Shown: positions 45,380 to 54,709, numbered from the stretch's first letter. The stretch is 64,000 nucleotides of DNA from Cellvibrio sp. KY-YJ-3 (GCF_008806955.1 NZ_CP031727.1:1550001-1614000); one strand, 5' to 3'. Numbers and translations: made by a program. The notes: a model not told the origin generated them from the sequence alone.

Positions 45380-46882
45380 TTATCTCACCACCTGCAGTTT
45401 CCAGAAGCTGAACCAGTTGCGCATTTCAAATTGATCTTCCGTCAGGCCAAAGCCATAGGTGAAGGGGGAGAAGAAGGCAAATACGGCGATTACCAATAGC
45501 GCAAATAAGCTGGCGTTGATAATGGTGTGTTTGTTGTTGGCGAGCACTTCGTCGCGGTAAATATAATTAAATACCAGTGCGAGATTGACGGCGCCAAACA
45601 GTAGCGGCACGAGATAGTGATACAAATACATCACGCGTTCGATTTGCAAAATCGCAATCATGTAGCTGAGGTAGAGCGCGGTGAAAGCGCAGATCCAATA
45701 AAATAGTTTTTCGTCTTTGATGGGGTTGTTATAAACATAGCGGCCGATAATTAAACCTACCGACAAAATAATCCCGCCCAGTACCGAGAACCACACAATG
45801 GGGTTGCCAATCAGGTATTTGTATTTCACCACGACTTTGCCGTCGATAGTGTTTTTATCCCAGCGATAGCTAATGGTTTTTTTGCTAACCGGCCAGCCCA
45901 TGGCGTAGCTGCCGTTTTCATCGGGTTTGCACACATCCAAACGCGGAACACCATCGGCGTATTCAGACATGTATTTCCAGTTGTCGCGCATGCCCAGCAT
46001 AAAGGTGGAGGGCGACCAGGTATTACCAGCGCGAATTTGGGTGAGGTATTCAGGTGAGGCTTTGTAGGTGCGATCTTTCACGATTTGCGTGCCCATGCCG
46101 ATGTGCACATAAAACACCGCGAAAAATACCGCAGCAACCGGCAGCACGCCGGCTGGAACTGTGGTGGCTAAGCGGGTGAACAGCGCGCGCCACTGCCATT
46201 GTTTAATCGCGCTCCATTGATCCACACCAAACAGCATGACAAACAATAGCAGCAAAATAAATGCATTCACTTTGACCGCGACGGCTAAGCCTATCCATAC
46301 CCCGAGCAGTGCATAGTGTTTTAATAAAATCGCTTTTTGGTGATGAATAAAATCGGTGGCGACACGCACAAAATAATAGAGTGCACCGAGAATAAAAAAG
46401 AGTTGAATGCCTTCGAGCATGGCAGCACGCGAGTGAATAACCAGGGCGTTGTCAAAAATCACCAAGCTGGTAAACGCGGCAGCCAGCCATGCGCGTTGGG
46501 TTATCGCATTAATAATCCCGTAAAAAAATACCACGCCGAGCGCCATCATCATCACCGACGGCCAGCGAAAGCCTTTGTAGGTCATGGTGGGTGGCGCGTT
46601 GTCGCCGGTTAAATAATCCGTCTCCAACAACTTTTGTTTATCGACCTCGCCGTTGCCACCAAACATCACCTCACCCACCGCCATCAGCATTTTGCCGAGG
46701 GGAGGGTGAGGCTCCATGTACATCACGCCATCGATATGTTTCTGGGCGGAGGCAACATGGTAGTTTTCATCCCAAAACATCGCTTGGGGGCTGCCGTAGA
46801 AAGGAAAATAAATACCCAGTGAGATAATCAGAATCGCCACTGGGTAAATAAAACGTGCGTAGGTTTTTAGGAAAAGTTTCAT
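45380..46882 (-). CDS. Protein O-mannosyltransferase-like GT39 membrane enzyme
   Basis: The 500-residue protein has about ten membrane segments. The catalytic acidic pair in the first luminal loop (FWDENYHVASAQKHIDG) and the EPHPPLGKMLMAVGE motif are diagnostic of PMT/GT39 enzymes, which transfer mannose from a polyprenyl phosphate to Ser/Thr of exported proteins. A second loop of about 90 residues between helices 7 and 8 stands in place of the MIR region. It lies directly upstream of the PA14 gene. Confidence 0.92.
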   Translation of the reverse strand: MKLFLKTYARFIYPVAILIISLGIYFPFYGSPQAMFWDENYHVASAQKHIDGVMYMEPHPPLGKMLMAVGEVMFGGNGEVDKQKLLETDYLTGDNAPPTMTYKGFRWPSVMMMALGVVFFYGIINAITQRAWLAAAFTSLVIFDNALVIHSRAAMLEGIQLFFILGALYYFVRVATDFIHHQKAILLKHYALLGVWIGLAVAVKVNAFILLLLFVMLFGVDQWSAIKQWQWRALFTRLATTVPAGVLPVAAVFFAVFYVHIGMGTQIVKDRTYKASPEYLTQIRAGNTWSPSTFMLGMRDNWKYMSEYADGVPRLDVCKPDENGSYAMGWPVSKKTISYRWDKNTIDGKVVVKYKYLIGNPIVWFSVLGGIILSVGLIIGRYVYNNPIKDEKLFYWICAFTALYLSYMIAILQIERVMYLYHYLVPLLFGAVNLALVFNYIYRDEVLANNKHTIINASLFALLVIAVFAFFSPFTYGFGLTEDQFEMRNWFSFWKLQVVR

Positions 46883-46919
46883 AGTGTATTTTTTTTAGAG
46901 TTAGTGTTGTGCGTTGGAA

Positions 46920-47693
46920 TTATTTTTTGCGCAAACCTTTACCGGTTGCCGCCCAGAAAACACCGCCGTAAACATGTTCAAGAAATAGCGTGTCGCTGTA
47001 GGTGGCTGGCAGGTGACCGAGGGCGGTGTAAAACGCGCGGCCGCCATCGTAATTGTGGTACCAGGCGATGGGGTGGAACTTGCCCATGCCAGCGGTTTTT
47101 TTCTCGCCCCACTGGGCGCTGGGGTCGTAGGTTTGTTCATCAACAGCAAGTATGTAATTCAAACCTTTAATTCGCTCCGCACCAAACTCATACCATTCAT
47201 CAGTCCACAACAAACGATCCGGCATACGATCCAGACCGGGGAATTTGCGATCCAGTACTTGCAGGTCTGCGCTTTGATTGGCGGGGTGAATATGAAAGGT
47301 GCGGCCTACCATTTTGGTGTACCAGTTCCAGTCGTATTCGGTGTCGGAGGCGCTGTGCACACCCACAAAACCTTTGCCGGAACGAATAAAACGTTCCATC
47401 GCCGCTTGTTGCTCATCGTTGAGTATGTCGCCGGTGGTGAGCAGGAAAATCACGGCCTGATATTTTTGCAGTTTTTCATCGCTGAAAATGCTGGCGTCTT
47501 CGTGCCAATCCAACGCAAAGTCATGACGCTTGGCCATGGCGCGCATGGCGGTCACACCTTCGTTGATGGATTCATGGTGAAAGCCATTGGTTTTGGTAAA
47601 CAGCAGCACATTAAATTGTTGTGCCTGAGCACTGAGGCTGGCGAACAGTAATGAGCAGGTAAAGGCAAGGGATAGCAGTAACTTGTTGTGCAT
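46920..47693 (-). CDS. Secreted ThuA-domain protein
   Basis: The 257-residue product has a signal peptide (about 1-24, ending AQA) and a ThuA-like amidotransferase-fold domain (VLLFTKTNGFHHESINEGV, FIRSGKGFVGVHSASDTEYD and the closing GRAFYTALGHLPATY). ThuA-like proteins act in carbohydrate metabolism, with trehalose utilisation known in rhizobia. It begins a minus-strand series with the mannosyltransferase 37 nt downstream and may share its transcript. Confidence 0.92.
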   Translation of the reverse strand: MHNKLLLSLAFTCSLLFASLSAQAQQFNVLLFTKTNGFHHESINEGVTAMRAMAKRHDFALDWHEDASIFSDEKLQKYQAVIFLLTTGDILNDEQQAAMERFIRSGKGFVGVHSASDTEYDWNWYTKMVGRTFHIHPANQSADLQVLDRKFPGLDRMPDRLLWTDEWYEFGAERIKGLNYILAVDEQTYDPSAQWGEKKTAGMGKFHPIAWYHNYDGGRAFYTALGHLPATYSDTLFLEHVYGGVFWAATGKGLRKK

Positions 47694-47810
47694 CGTGGAT
47701 GTACCTCGCGAAGAGATTGTTCTTGTTGTGTTTGAGCTTGTTATTGTTTTCAGCGTTTTTGTTGTTTGGGGCGGACGCCATCATAAGCGATTGAGATTTA
47801 TAGGCAATAA

Positions 47811-47836
47811 AAAAGGGCGCCGAGGGCGCCCTTTTG
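47811..47836. terminator. Terminator between ThuA-like and PEP-CTERM genes
   Basis: AAAAGGGCGCC (47811-47821) pairs with GGCGCCCTTTT (47825-47835) around GAG. The A and T runs allow termination in both directions; on the minus strand it ends the PEP-CTERM gene. Confidence 0.88.
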
Positions 47837-47855
47837 CGTGCTACTACCAAACGTT

Positions 47856-48659
47856 TTAGTGGCGTTGACGGCGGCGCAAACCTGCCAGTGCCATCAGGCT
47901 CAGGCCGAGCAGTAACAATGAGCTGGGTTCCGGTACTTCAACCGGTGGACGCTCAACGGTCACGCCTTTGAGTTTGTAGAAATCGTCACCCGTGGTTTTG
48001 TTTTTGTTGGGGCCGCTAAAGGTATCGCCAAATACCGGGTTGTAAGCGCCAATCAGCCAGTACTGGGAGGCTACACCAGCAAAGTTAACGGCGCCCGAAT
48101 TGCCATTGATATCGACATTGTAATAATTGCCGACAACTGACCAATTCTGGCCAAGCAGGTCTTCCCATTTTTGGCCCAACAGCGAGCTGCTGTTAAAGCT
48201 ATCGCCATTGAATGCCAGAATCGAAATATCGGCATCGTTTTGATACCAGCCCAGGTCAACGGAGGTCAGCTTGACCATTTCATCAAACGACAGCAGGTGC
48301 ATGTCAAAGTCGCCACCTTGATTGTCAACAGCGTGGTTAGGTGAGTCGGTTTTTTCTATGCCCAAGCCATCCCACTTGCCGACGTGATTTTGTTCGATCG
48401 CTTTGTTAACGCTGGTGGTGTATTCCTGGCACTTGCCATAGCGGTACTTTTTACAGGTTTGGGTGGTGCCATAGGACCAACCGGTCACCGACAATTCCAA
48501 ATCGGCCTCGCTGTAGTTGTACTGCATCGCATAGGTGCTATTAAGCACACCATTGCGTGAATCCGGAGTATTGAGGTCAATGCTGATGGGGGCGGCCAAT
48601 ACGGGACTGATGGCGCCGAGCAAAGTTAAGCATCCAAGCAAGTTAACTAATTTACGCAT
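47856..48659 (-). CDS. PEP-CTERM sorted secreted protein
   Basis: The 267-residue product has a signal peptide (MRKLVNLLGCLTLLGAISPVLA) and a C-terminal PEP-CTERM tripartite signal: VPEPSS, a hydrophobic helix and the basic end GLRRRQRH. Exosortase (not in this window) should cut and anchor it. The mature domain is beta-rich with an exosortase-dependent surface-protein look. The open frame extends to 48854, but the ATG at 48659 gives the signal peptide and has GGATC upstream. Confidence 0.9.
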   Translation of the reverse strand: MRKLVNLLGCLTLLGAISPVLAAPISIDLNTPDSRNGVLNSTYAMQYNYSEADLELSVTGWSYGTTQTCKKYRYGKCQEYTTSVNKAIEQNHVGKWDGLGIEKTDSPNHAVDNQGGDFDMHLLSFDEMVKLTSVDLGWYQNDADISILAFNGDSFNSSSLLGQKWEDLLGQNWSVVGNYYNVDINGNSGAVNFAGVASQYWLIGAYNPVFGDTFSGPNKNKTTGDDFYKLKGVTVERPPVEVPEPSSLLLLGLSLMALAGLRRRQRH

Positions 48660-48816
48660 GGTGAAGATCCGTGTGAGTGAATGAGCTGGATCTGTAATGG
48701 CAATTTTGGTGCCATGGTTTATAAGTCGTTGATTTTGCTGTGATGCAGTTCTTGTTTTCAGGGTTTGCGTAATTAATGTGATAAAAAAACCGACATTTTT
48801 GGTTGTGCCAACACAA

Positions 48817-48843
48817 TAAAAAAGCCCGAGCATGGCTCGGGCT
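48817..48843 (-). terminator. Intrinsic terminator of the antiporter gene
   Basis: AGCCCGAGC (48823-48831) pairs with GCTCGGGCT (48835-48843) around ATG; on the minus strand it is followed by six T. Confidence 0.9.
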
Positions 48844-48877
48844 AAAGGGCTCAAGTAAAAGGGGGGCTAACAAGGGG

Positions 48878-50260
48878 CTAAACGATTTGTACCTTGGCGG
48901 GCGGTGCGGGCTCGTTATCGGCCTCTTCCGCGCCCACAGCACCAAGCTCTCCGGTTTTGCGCGCGTGTCTGCCATAAACAATTTCAAATAATGGTGATGC
49001 CATCAGGGTGGTCACTATGGCCATGAGTACCATTATGGAGAACAGCGCCGGGCCAATGACCCCGGCTTGTAAGCCGATATTGATAATGATCAGTTCCATC
49101 AGGCCACGCGCATTCATCAGGGCGCCAATGCCCATGGCGGTGCGATTATCGGCACCACACAGGCGGGCGGCGCCCCAGCAGGCAACCCCTTTGGCGACTA
49201 TGGAGCCGATGAGGATCACGGCGGCAATTGCCAGCAACTCCACGTTGTTAACCATGGTCAATTGCGTATTTAAGCCTGAGTAGGTGAAGAAAATTGGAAT
49301 CAGAATAATCACCACAAATGGTTCCAGCTGGCGCTTGATCTCTTGAGTGAGTTTGCCGCGTGGCATGACGGCACCCAACAGGAAACCGCCAAAGACTGCG
49401 TGTAAACCAATCGCATCGGCCGTGAAGGCGGCCAACATAAAACACATGATCACCAAGGCAAACAAGGTCGGACTGAGGGTTTGTTGTTGCTCTGCCGCGC
49501 GCGCCAACGGAGCAAGAATTTTAGGTGCGACCAGGATCATAAAGGTGGCAAAAACGATACCGCCGATAATGGTTTTTACTGCCAGTTCTGCGCCAGCGCC
49601 GAAGGTTGCGAGCACTACAGCTAGTACGCACCAAGCGCCGGCATCATCGATGGCGCCGGCAGACAGTGAGAGTGTGCCGAGTTTGGTTTGGCTCAGGCCG
49701 CGTTCATGAATAATACGCGCCAGCATGGGAAAGGCGGTGATGGCAATGCAGGCGCCCATAAACAAGGTGGCACTGAACAGGGTGGCCTTCTCGGAAAATA
49801 AGCCTGGCACAGTCAGGAGCCAGGGGGTGATAGCAATCGCAACCAGAAATGGCGCCGCCATTCCGGAAATAGACACAGCTGCCGCGCTCTTGAGATTTGC
49901 TTTGAAATGGTCGCCGCGAAACCCCAGGCCAACCAGAAACATGTACATCCCTACACCCAGCTGTGCGCCAACGTAGAGTACCCCCTTCATTTCTGTCGGG
50001 AACAGGCTTTTTTGTAGCTCGGGCATTAACAAGCCGAACAGTGATGGCCCCAGAATAACCCCGGCAATCATTTCACCCACTACTTGGGGTTGGTGAAGAT
50101 ACTTTTGTCCGATCCATCCCACCAGTCTACAGACTGCCAGAATGACGAACATTTGCAGGAAAAAAACGATGGAGAGTTGCGCGATTGTCATTGGGTGCAT
50201 CCATTTTTTATTGGTAATCATTTTTTGCTTTGGTTGCTCTGCAGCGATGAAGTGAGGCAA
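48878..50260 (-). CDS. Cation:proton antiporter, CPA2 family
   Basis: The protein (460 residues from the longest start) has about 12 membrane segments and the CPA2/KefB-like features VVGEMIAGVILGPSLFG, SAGAIDDAGAWCVLA (the DD pair needed for cation/proton exchange), and MGIGALMNARGLMELI. It ends in an acidic/Pro tail without a KTN domain. Starts at 50221 or 50191 (MTIAQLSIV) are equally possible; none has a clear ribosome binding site. It is divergent from the OxyR-like regulator, which could control it. Confidence 0.9.
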   Translation of the reverse strand: MPHFIAAEQPKQKMITNKKWMHPMTIAQLSIVFFLQMFVILAVCRLVGWIGQKYLHQPQVVGEMIAGVILGPSLFGLLMPELQKSLFPTEMKGVLYVGAQLGVGMYMFLVGLGFRGDHFKANLKSAAAVSISGMAAPFLVAIAITPWLLTVPGLFSEKATLFSATLFMGACIAITAFPMLARIIHERGLSQTKLGTLSLSAGAIDDAGAWCVLAVVLATFGAGAELAVKTIIGGIVFATFMILVAPKILAPLARAAEQQQTLSPTLFALVIMCFMLAAFTADAIGLHAVFGGFLLGAVMPRGKLTQEIKRQLEPFVVIILIPIFFTYSGLNTQLTMVNNVELLAIAAVILIGSIVAKGVACWGAARLCGADNRTAMGIGALMNARGLMELIIINIGLQAGVIGPALFSIMVLMAIVTTLMASPLFEIVYGRHARKTGELGAVGAEEADNEPAPPAKVQIV

Positions 50261-50403
50261 CTTTTGCTTTGTACCGGATCTATGTCATCTCTCACAATGC
50301 GAACCCCATAAGTTTTCTCTATGAGAATCCGCGGATTGTTTTTGCGTCACTTGATGCAACAGTGCAAACTAAAAGTACTTATTTGTCCGACCACTGAATA
50401 TTT

Positions 50404-51330
50404 ATGACTCTTATCGAACTTCGCTATATTGTTGAATTGACTGACACACGGCATTTTGGTCGCGCAGCGCAGCGCTGCAATGTCAGCCAACCAAATCTCA
50501 GTGTCGCAGTCAGGAATCTGGAGGCGGAGCTGGGGGGCGCGTTGTTCGAGCGCACCAAGACGGGAGTCCATCCAACCCCCTTGGGGGACAAAATTGTGGC
50601 GCAGGCGAAGGTGCTGCTGCAGGGCGTGGCCGATATTCATCAATTGGCCGACGCCGGGCGGGATCAATTGGGTAGCCCTTTGGCGCTGGGGGTTATTGCC
50701 ACCCTTGGACCCTACCTGCTTCCCCAGTTAATCCCTCATCTCGCCTTGCATGCGGCGGCCATGCCGTTGCGGGTGGAGGAGGCGTGCACTCCGCTATTGC
50801 GGCAAAAGCTGCGCGCGGGAAGTTTGGATGCAATTGTGGTTTCCCTACCGTTTGCGGAGGCGGATGTGGTAGTGCAGGAGTTGTATGAGGAGCCGCTGGT
50901 GCTGATCATGCCCCAGTCCCATCCGCTTGCTGCGCTGACGATGATTGACTCTGCGGCGATTGCCGGGCAGCCCTTGTTATTGTTGGCCCAGGGGCATTGT
51001 TTGCGGGAACAGGTGATGACGCTATTTCCAGCCTGGTGCGACAGTGCATCGCCGATGGAGCTCAATAGCCTCGAAACGTTGCGCTACATGGTGGCGGCAG
51101 GTTTGGGGCTGGCGATAGTCCCGCGCTCGGCGGCGCCCATGGGGCTGTGCGCCGCCAATCGTTTGGTGGCGCGGCCATTGGTCATGCCCGGCGCTACACG
51201 CACCCTGGCGCTGGCATGGCGCGCGAGTTTTCCACGCCACAAGGCGATTGATGTGTTGCGCAAATCCATTCAAGTTTGCAGTGGCGCCTATTGGCGTTTT
51301 ACCACCGAGCCCGAGTTGGCGGAGCAGTAA
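50404..51330 (+). CDS. OxyR-like LysR family regulator
   Basis: The 308-residue protein has the LysR winged helix (about 1-60; ELRYIVELTDTRHFGRAAQRC with SQPNLSVAVRNLEAELG) and an OxyR-type effector domain. The peroxidatic C199 sits in GHCLREQ exactly as in Escherichia coli OxyR, but the resolving cysteine is at 212 rather than 208. OxyR activates antioxidant genes on peroxide stress. Its TAA overlaps the halogenase ATG (TAATG), and the antiporter gene is divergent. Confidence 0.88.
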   Translation: MTLIELRYIVELTDTRHFGRAAQRCNVSQPNLSVAVRNLEAELGGALFERTKTGVHPTPLGDKIVAQAKVLLQGVADIHQLADAGRDQLGSPLALGVIATLGPYLLPQLIPHLALHAAAMPLRVEEACTPLLRQKLRAGSLDAIVVSLPFAEADVVVQELYEEPLVLIMPQSHPLAALTMIDSAAIAGQPLLLLAQGHCLREQVMTLFPAWCDSASPMELNSLETLRYMVAAGLGLAIVPRSAAPMGLCAANRLVARPLVMPGATRTLALAWRASFPRHKAIDVLRKSIQVCSGAYWRFTTEPELAEQ

Positions 51331-52838
51331 TGAATTCCATAAAAAAAATAGTCATCCTCGGTGGCGGAGTATCGGGCTGGATTGCGGCGTCGATGCTGGC
51401 CGCCCAGGTGCGCCGCGATTTGTGCGAAATCGAATTGATCGAGTCCGAAGACATAGGTTCGGTCGGTGTGGGTGAATCCACTATTCCACCGGTAGTGCGG
51501 CTGATTACCAGCCTCGGTATCGATGAGGAGGATTTCATCCGCGAGACCCAGGCTTGTTACAAGCTCGGCATCAAGTTTGTGGATTGGCGCAGTAAAAACC
51601 AGTCCTATTTTCATCCTTATGGCGCACTGGGGCAGCGCATCGGCACGCAGGATTTCTACCAGTGCTGGCTCAAGGCGACTATGGCGGGGGGCGATTATCC
51701 GCTGCAGGATTTTTCCCCCTGTTCGGTGATGGCTGCTCAAGGGCGGTTTTTTTTGCCCTCGCAAGCCATGAACACTCCGATCGGTGGTGCCGGTTACGCG
51801 ATTCATCTGGATGCAAAACTGGTTGCCGCCTATTTGCGGCGTTACGCCGAGGCCCGTGGCGTGGTGCGCAGCGAGGGCAATTATGTGGCGGTGGAGCGGC
51901 GCGACAATGGTTTTATTTCGGCGCTGGTATTGGCGGATGGACGCAAAATCGAAGGCGACTTTTTTGTCGATTGCTCGGGTTTCAGGGCGCTGTTGATTGA
52001 TGGGGCCATGGCAGCGGGGTTTGAGGATTGGGCGCAATACTTGCCCTGCGATCGCGCCATAGTGGTCAAAACCGGCGCCGCGGGATCGCGCATGCCTTAC
52101 ACCACCGCTACCGCACGCAAGGCGGGCTGGTCCTGGCGGATTCCGCTGCGCAATGCCACTGGTCACGGTTATGTCTATTCCAGTCGTTTTTGCAGCGACA
52201 CCGAGGCCAAAAGCACCCTGCTCGGCAATCTCGATGCGCCGCGTATCAATGACCCGCGCCTGATTAGCTTCAAGGCCGGGCGTCGCCTGGAGTTTTGGAA
52301 AAACAACTGTTTGGCGCTGGGCTTGGCGGGTGGTTTTGTGGAGCCGCTGGAGTCCACGGCGATTCACTTGATCGCCCGCGGTATGGATTACTTTTTGCGG
52401 TTTTTCCCCGACCTGGAATGCGAACCCAGTCTGCGGCGCGAATACAACCGGCGGATGGCGGCGGATTATCAGGAGGTGCGCGATTTTATTGTGTTGCACT
52501 ACTGCACCAGTGAGCGCAGCGACAGCGACTTTTGGCGCTGGTGTCAAACCATGCCACTGCCGGATTCGCTGCGCGAACGCATCGAATTATTCAAAGGCCA
52601 CGGCATTGTGCGCGAGGAGCGCGACGAACTGTTTCGCAGTGCCAGCTGGCAATCGGTGTTTGAGGGCATGGGGATTCGGCCAGCCAAATACAGCCCGCGG
52701 GTAGATAATATCGAGCTGGCGCAGATCAACGAGAATTTGAAACTGGCGCGTTCGGCGATCCTCAATATGGTGAAAACCCTGCCCACCCACGATGACTATC
52801 TCGCCGGGCGTTTTGGTGTCCCGGCAGTGGATCAGTAG
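51330..52838 (+). CDS. Flavin-dependent tryptophan halogenase-type enzyme
   Basis: The 502-residue protein shows the family hallmarks: FAD motif GGGVSGW near 12, GVGESTIPP near 47, the lysine of YKLGIKF (K78, position of PrnA K79 that carries the chlorinating lysine adduct) and GWSWRIPL, the WxWxIP motif. Such enzymes chlorinate or brominate aromatic substrates with FADH2 and halide. The substrate is unknown. No biosynthetic cluster or flavin reductase is adjacent. The start at 51330 overlaps the OxyR stop; the longer frame to 51276 is unlikely. Confidence 0.93.
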   Translation: MNSIKKIVILGGGVSGWIAASMLAAQVRRDLCEIELIESEDIGSVGVGESTIPPVVRLITSLGIDEEDFIRETQACYKLGIKFVDWRSKNQSYFHPYGALGQRIGTQDFYQCWLKATMAGGDYPLQDFSPCSVMAAQGRFFLPSQAMNTPIGGAGYAIHLDAKLVAAYLRRYAEARGVVRSEGNYVAVERRDNGFISALVLADGRKIEGDFFVDCSGFRALLIDGAMAAGFEDWAQYLPCDRAIVVKTGAAGSRMPYTTATARKAGWSWRIPLRNATGHGYVYSSRFCSDTEAKSTLLGNLDAPRINDPRLISFKAGRRLEFWKNNCLALGLAGGFVEPLESTAIHLIARGMDYFLRFFPDLECEPSLRREYNRRMAADYQEVRDFIVLHYCTSERSDSDFWRWCQTMPLPDSLRERIELFKGHGIVREERDELFRSASWQSVFEGMGIRPAKYSPRVDNIELAQINENLKLARSAILNMVKTLPTHDDYLAGRFGVPAVDQ

Positions 52839-53978
52839 TTAGTCGATCACCGCTAAATAGTGACCATTCAAATAGCTGCCATCCTCAACCACCGCGGTGC
52901 TGTGCGAGGGATAAACTTCGCTCAAGTGCAGCTGCGTCGGGCGTCTGACCAGGCGGGTTTCGCTCACCTGATATTCGCTGTTAGACCCCACCACAATCAC
53001 CTGGTAGAGCTGCATTTTTGCGCCCGCCTGCAGGCCGTTATTGGCGCCACCCTGAAGGATGACCTGAGTCTGGCCCGGGTGGGCATCAATACTGGCGATG
53101 TAGGGTTGGCAATCAACCGTTTGGGCTATGTCATCACTGATGGCGCCGCTCAGTTTTGCCACGTTTCTGCCATAGGGTGTTTTCAAAAAAGCGGGCGAGT
53201 CAAAACCTATCGCTTTGCGGGTATTCCACACACCGCTAGCGCTATAGCGGCGATTCAGTAGGGGTTCGCCCGTAAAACCGTCGCGCAGTTCAAGTTCCAG
53301 AGTAAATAGGCGGGTGCGTTTGTCGAATTTTTCAATGCCGGTCAGGTTGTGAAATCCATTGGCTAATTGACGGTAGAGGTCGGGATTGTAGGTGCTGCTG
53401 GTATCCGTCATCGCCATGTCATCGATAGTGCCACTGAGGACAAACTGGGCGCGGGTTTGACGGGCTATTTTTTGCGCCTGCTGTTTTAATTGTGTTTCGC
53501 TGAGGTTGGGCAGGGCAAAGCCCTGGGCGATCATCGCCGGTGGCAGCAGCTGATGAGTGCGTGTGAGTTGGGCGCGAATCATCTCGGGAATGCCGGCCTC
53601 TGCCGCATATAAATTGCCAGCGTTGGCGCTTTGCGGGTTGCGTCGGGTAAAGCGGGTAATTACCAGTGACTTGTGCAACGTGTTGTGATCGCGGCTGCGA
53701 TCTGCGCATTGGTTTTGTGGCAGGTAGTGAGTTTGTGCGGGGGTATCCGCACCCGCTTCACTCGGTGGCGGTGTAGTGCTTGCGGGCAGTTGGGCAGTGC
53801 CGACCACAACTGCATCACCTGTGTTTTGGCTGAGCGCTACCTTGCCTTCCGGTCGGTAGGCAATGTCATCGGGTACCAGTGGATTGGCGCACAGCGCTGA
53901 ACTCAGCCCCAGAATACTGGTCAACAGCAGGCTCTTGGCGAGCTGCGGTAGCGGGTTGAGTGATCTAATTGAACCCAT
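52839..53978 (-). CDS. flgT: FlgT-like flagellar H-ring protein
   Basis: The 379-residue secreted protein has a signal peptide (about 10-33) and matches FlgT in size and layout: a middle domain (KSLVITRFTRRNPQSANAG to ARQTRAQFVLSGTIDDMAM) and a C-terminal beta domain (VILQGGANNGLQAGAKMQLY). FlgT forms the H-ring around the Vibrio flagellar basal body. The N-terminal domain of Vibrio FlgT is replaced by a shorter linker with Pro/Thr-rich sequence. GGAG lies 6 nt before the ATG at 53978. The end abuts the convergent halogenase gene without a gap. Confidence 0.68.
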   Translation of the reverse strand: MGSIRSLNPLPQLAKSLLLTSILGLSSALCANPLVPDDIAYRPEGKVALSQNTGDAVVVGTAQLPASTTPPPSEAGADTPAQTHYLPQNQCADRSRDHNTLHKSLVITRFTRRNPQSANAGNLYAAEAGIPEMIRAQLTRTHQLLPPAMIAQGFALPNLSETQLKQQAQKIARQTRAQFVLSGTIDDMAMTDTSSTYNPDLYRQLANGFHNLTGIEKFDKRTRLFTLELELRDGFTGEPLLNRRYSASGVWNTRKAIGFDSPAFLKTPYGRNVAKLSGAISDDIAQTVDCQPYIASIDAHPGQTQVILQGGANNGLQAGAKMQLYQVIVVGSNSEYQVSETRLVRRPTQLHLSEVYPSHSTAVVEDGSYLNGHYLAVID

Positions 53979-54127
53979 GGCCGGCTCCAGTGTTAAGCGG
54001 GTATAGTGATGCAAGGTGTATGGCTATCATAAAATTATCGGCCCCCGGGCGTATTTCTTTAGGCTCTTGTGGTTGTGATCAAAAGTCAGTGGCGCCGCGT
54101 TGGTGGTGCAAAGGTTGGAGTGGGTTG

Positions 54128-54583
54128 ATGAATAAATTTCGGGTGTTGCTGATCTTGGTGCTGGGTCTGATGGTGGGCTGTAGCTCGGCAGGCCGCAGCT
54201 ATGTAAAAAGTGAAATGAACGAAACCCTTGAGGTGGAGGTTTTGCCGAATCAGAGCAAGATGTTTACCTATCGCCTGCGCTGGCCAGAGGATCAGATCCC
54301 TAACCATATTCGCGTTAGTCGCGATGGCAACGATAGTCGCCGCGACTTTTACGAGGGCGGCATAACTGTCGGTCGCAATACGCACGAGCGACTGCTGGAA
54401 AATACCGCCTATGTTGTTGAAAAAGTGGGTTATTGCCGCGAAGGCTTCTTTGAGTTGGATCGCAGTATCTCGCGCTATCACCTATGGGTGCGCGGCGAAT
54501 GCAAAGAGAGTGCAAACGCCGCTGACCAGCAGGCATTTGGCGCCAAACAGGTGCTAACCGCAGAGCACTGGCACCAGTCCTGA
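54128..54583 (+). CDS. Small lipoprotein of unknown function
   Basis: The 151-residue product has a lipoprotein signal (lipobox LMVGC, about C17) and a single beta-rich domain (LEVEVLPNQSKMFTYRLRW, DFYEGGITVGRNTHERLLENTAYVV). It is divergent from flgT; flagellar lipoproteins FlgO/FlgP are usually near flgT in Vibrio, but I see no clear match. The frame is open from 53969, but GGAG 8 nt before the ATG at 54128 and the signal peptide fix the start. Confidence 0.72.
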   Translation: MNKFRVLLILVLGLMVGCSSAGRSYVKSEMNETLEVEVLPNQSKMFTYRLRWPEDQIPNHIRVSRDGNDSRRDFYEGGITVGRNTHERLLENTAYVVEKVGYCREGFFELDRSISRYHLWVRGECKESANAADQQAFGAKQVLTAEHWHQS

Positions 54584-54709
54584 TATTTTTGTTGCGTGCA
54601 GTTCCTGCGGTTTTTTGCGCCAGTCTGCCGCTTATATCAACAGCCAACTTGCCCCCGGCTGTCTTGCTAATACCCCTCTAAGCGGGTAATATCCTGCGCC
54701 CATTTGCCT

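Noticed and set aside
48660-48854. N-terminal extension of the PEP-CTERM protein
   Set aside because: It would place 65 residues before the signal peptide; the ATG at 48659 gives a standard secreted protein.
51288-52547. Minus-strand open frame of 419 codons opposite the halogenase gene
   Set aside because: The plus strand encodes an intact halogenase with all motifs; the reverse frame is low-complexity and Arg/Gln/His-rich.
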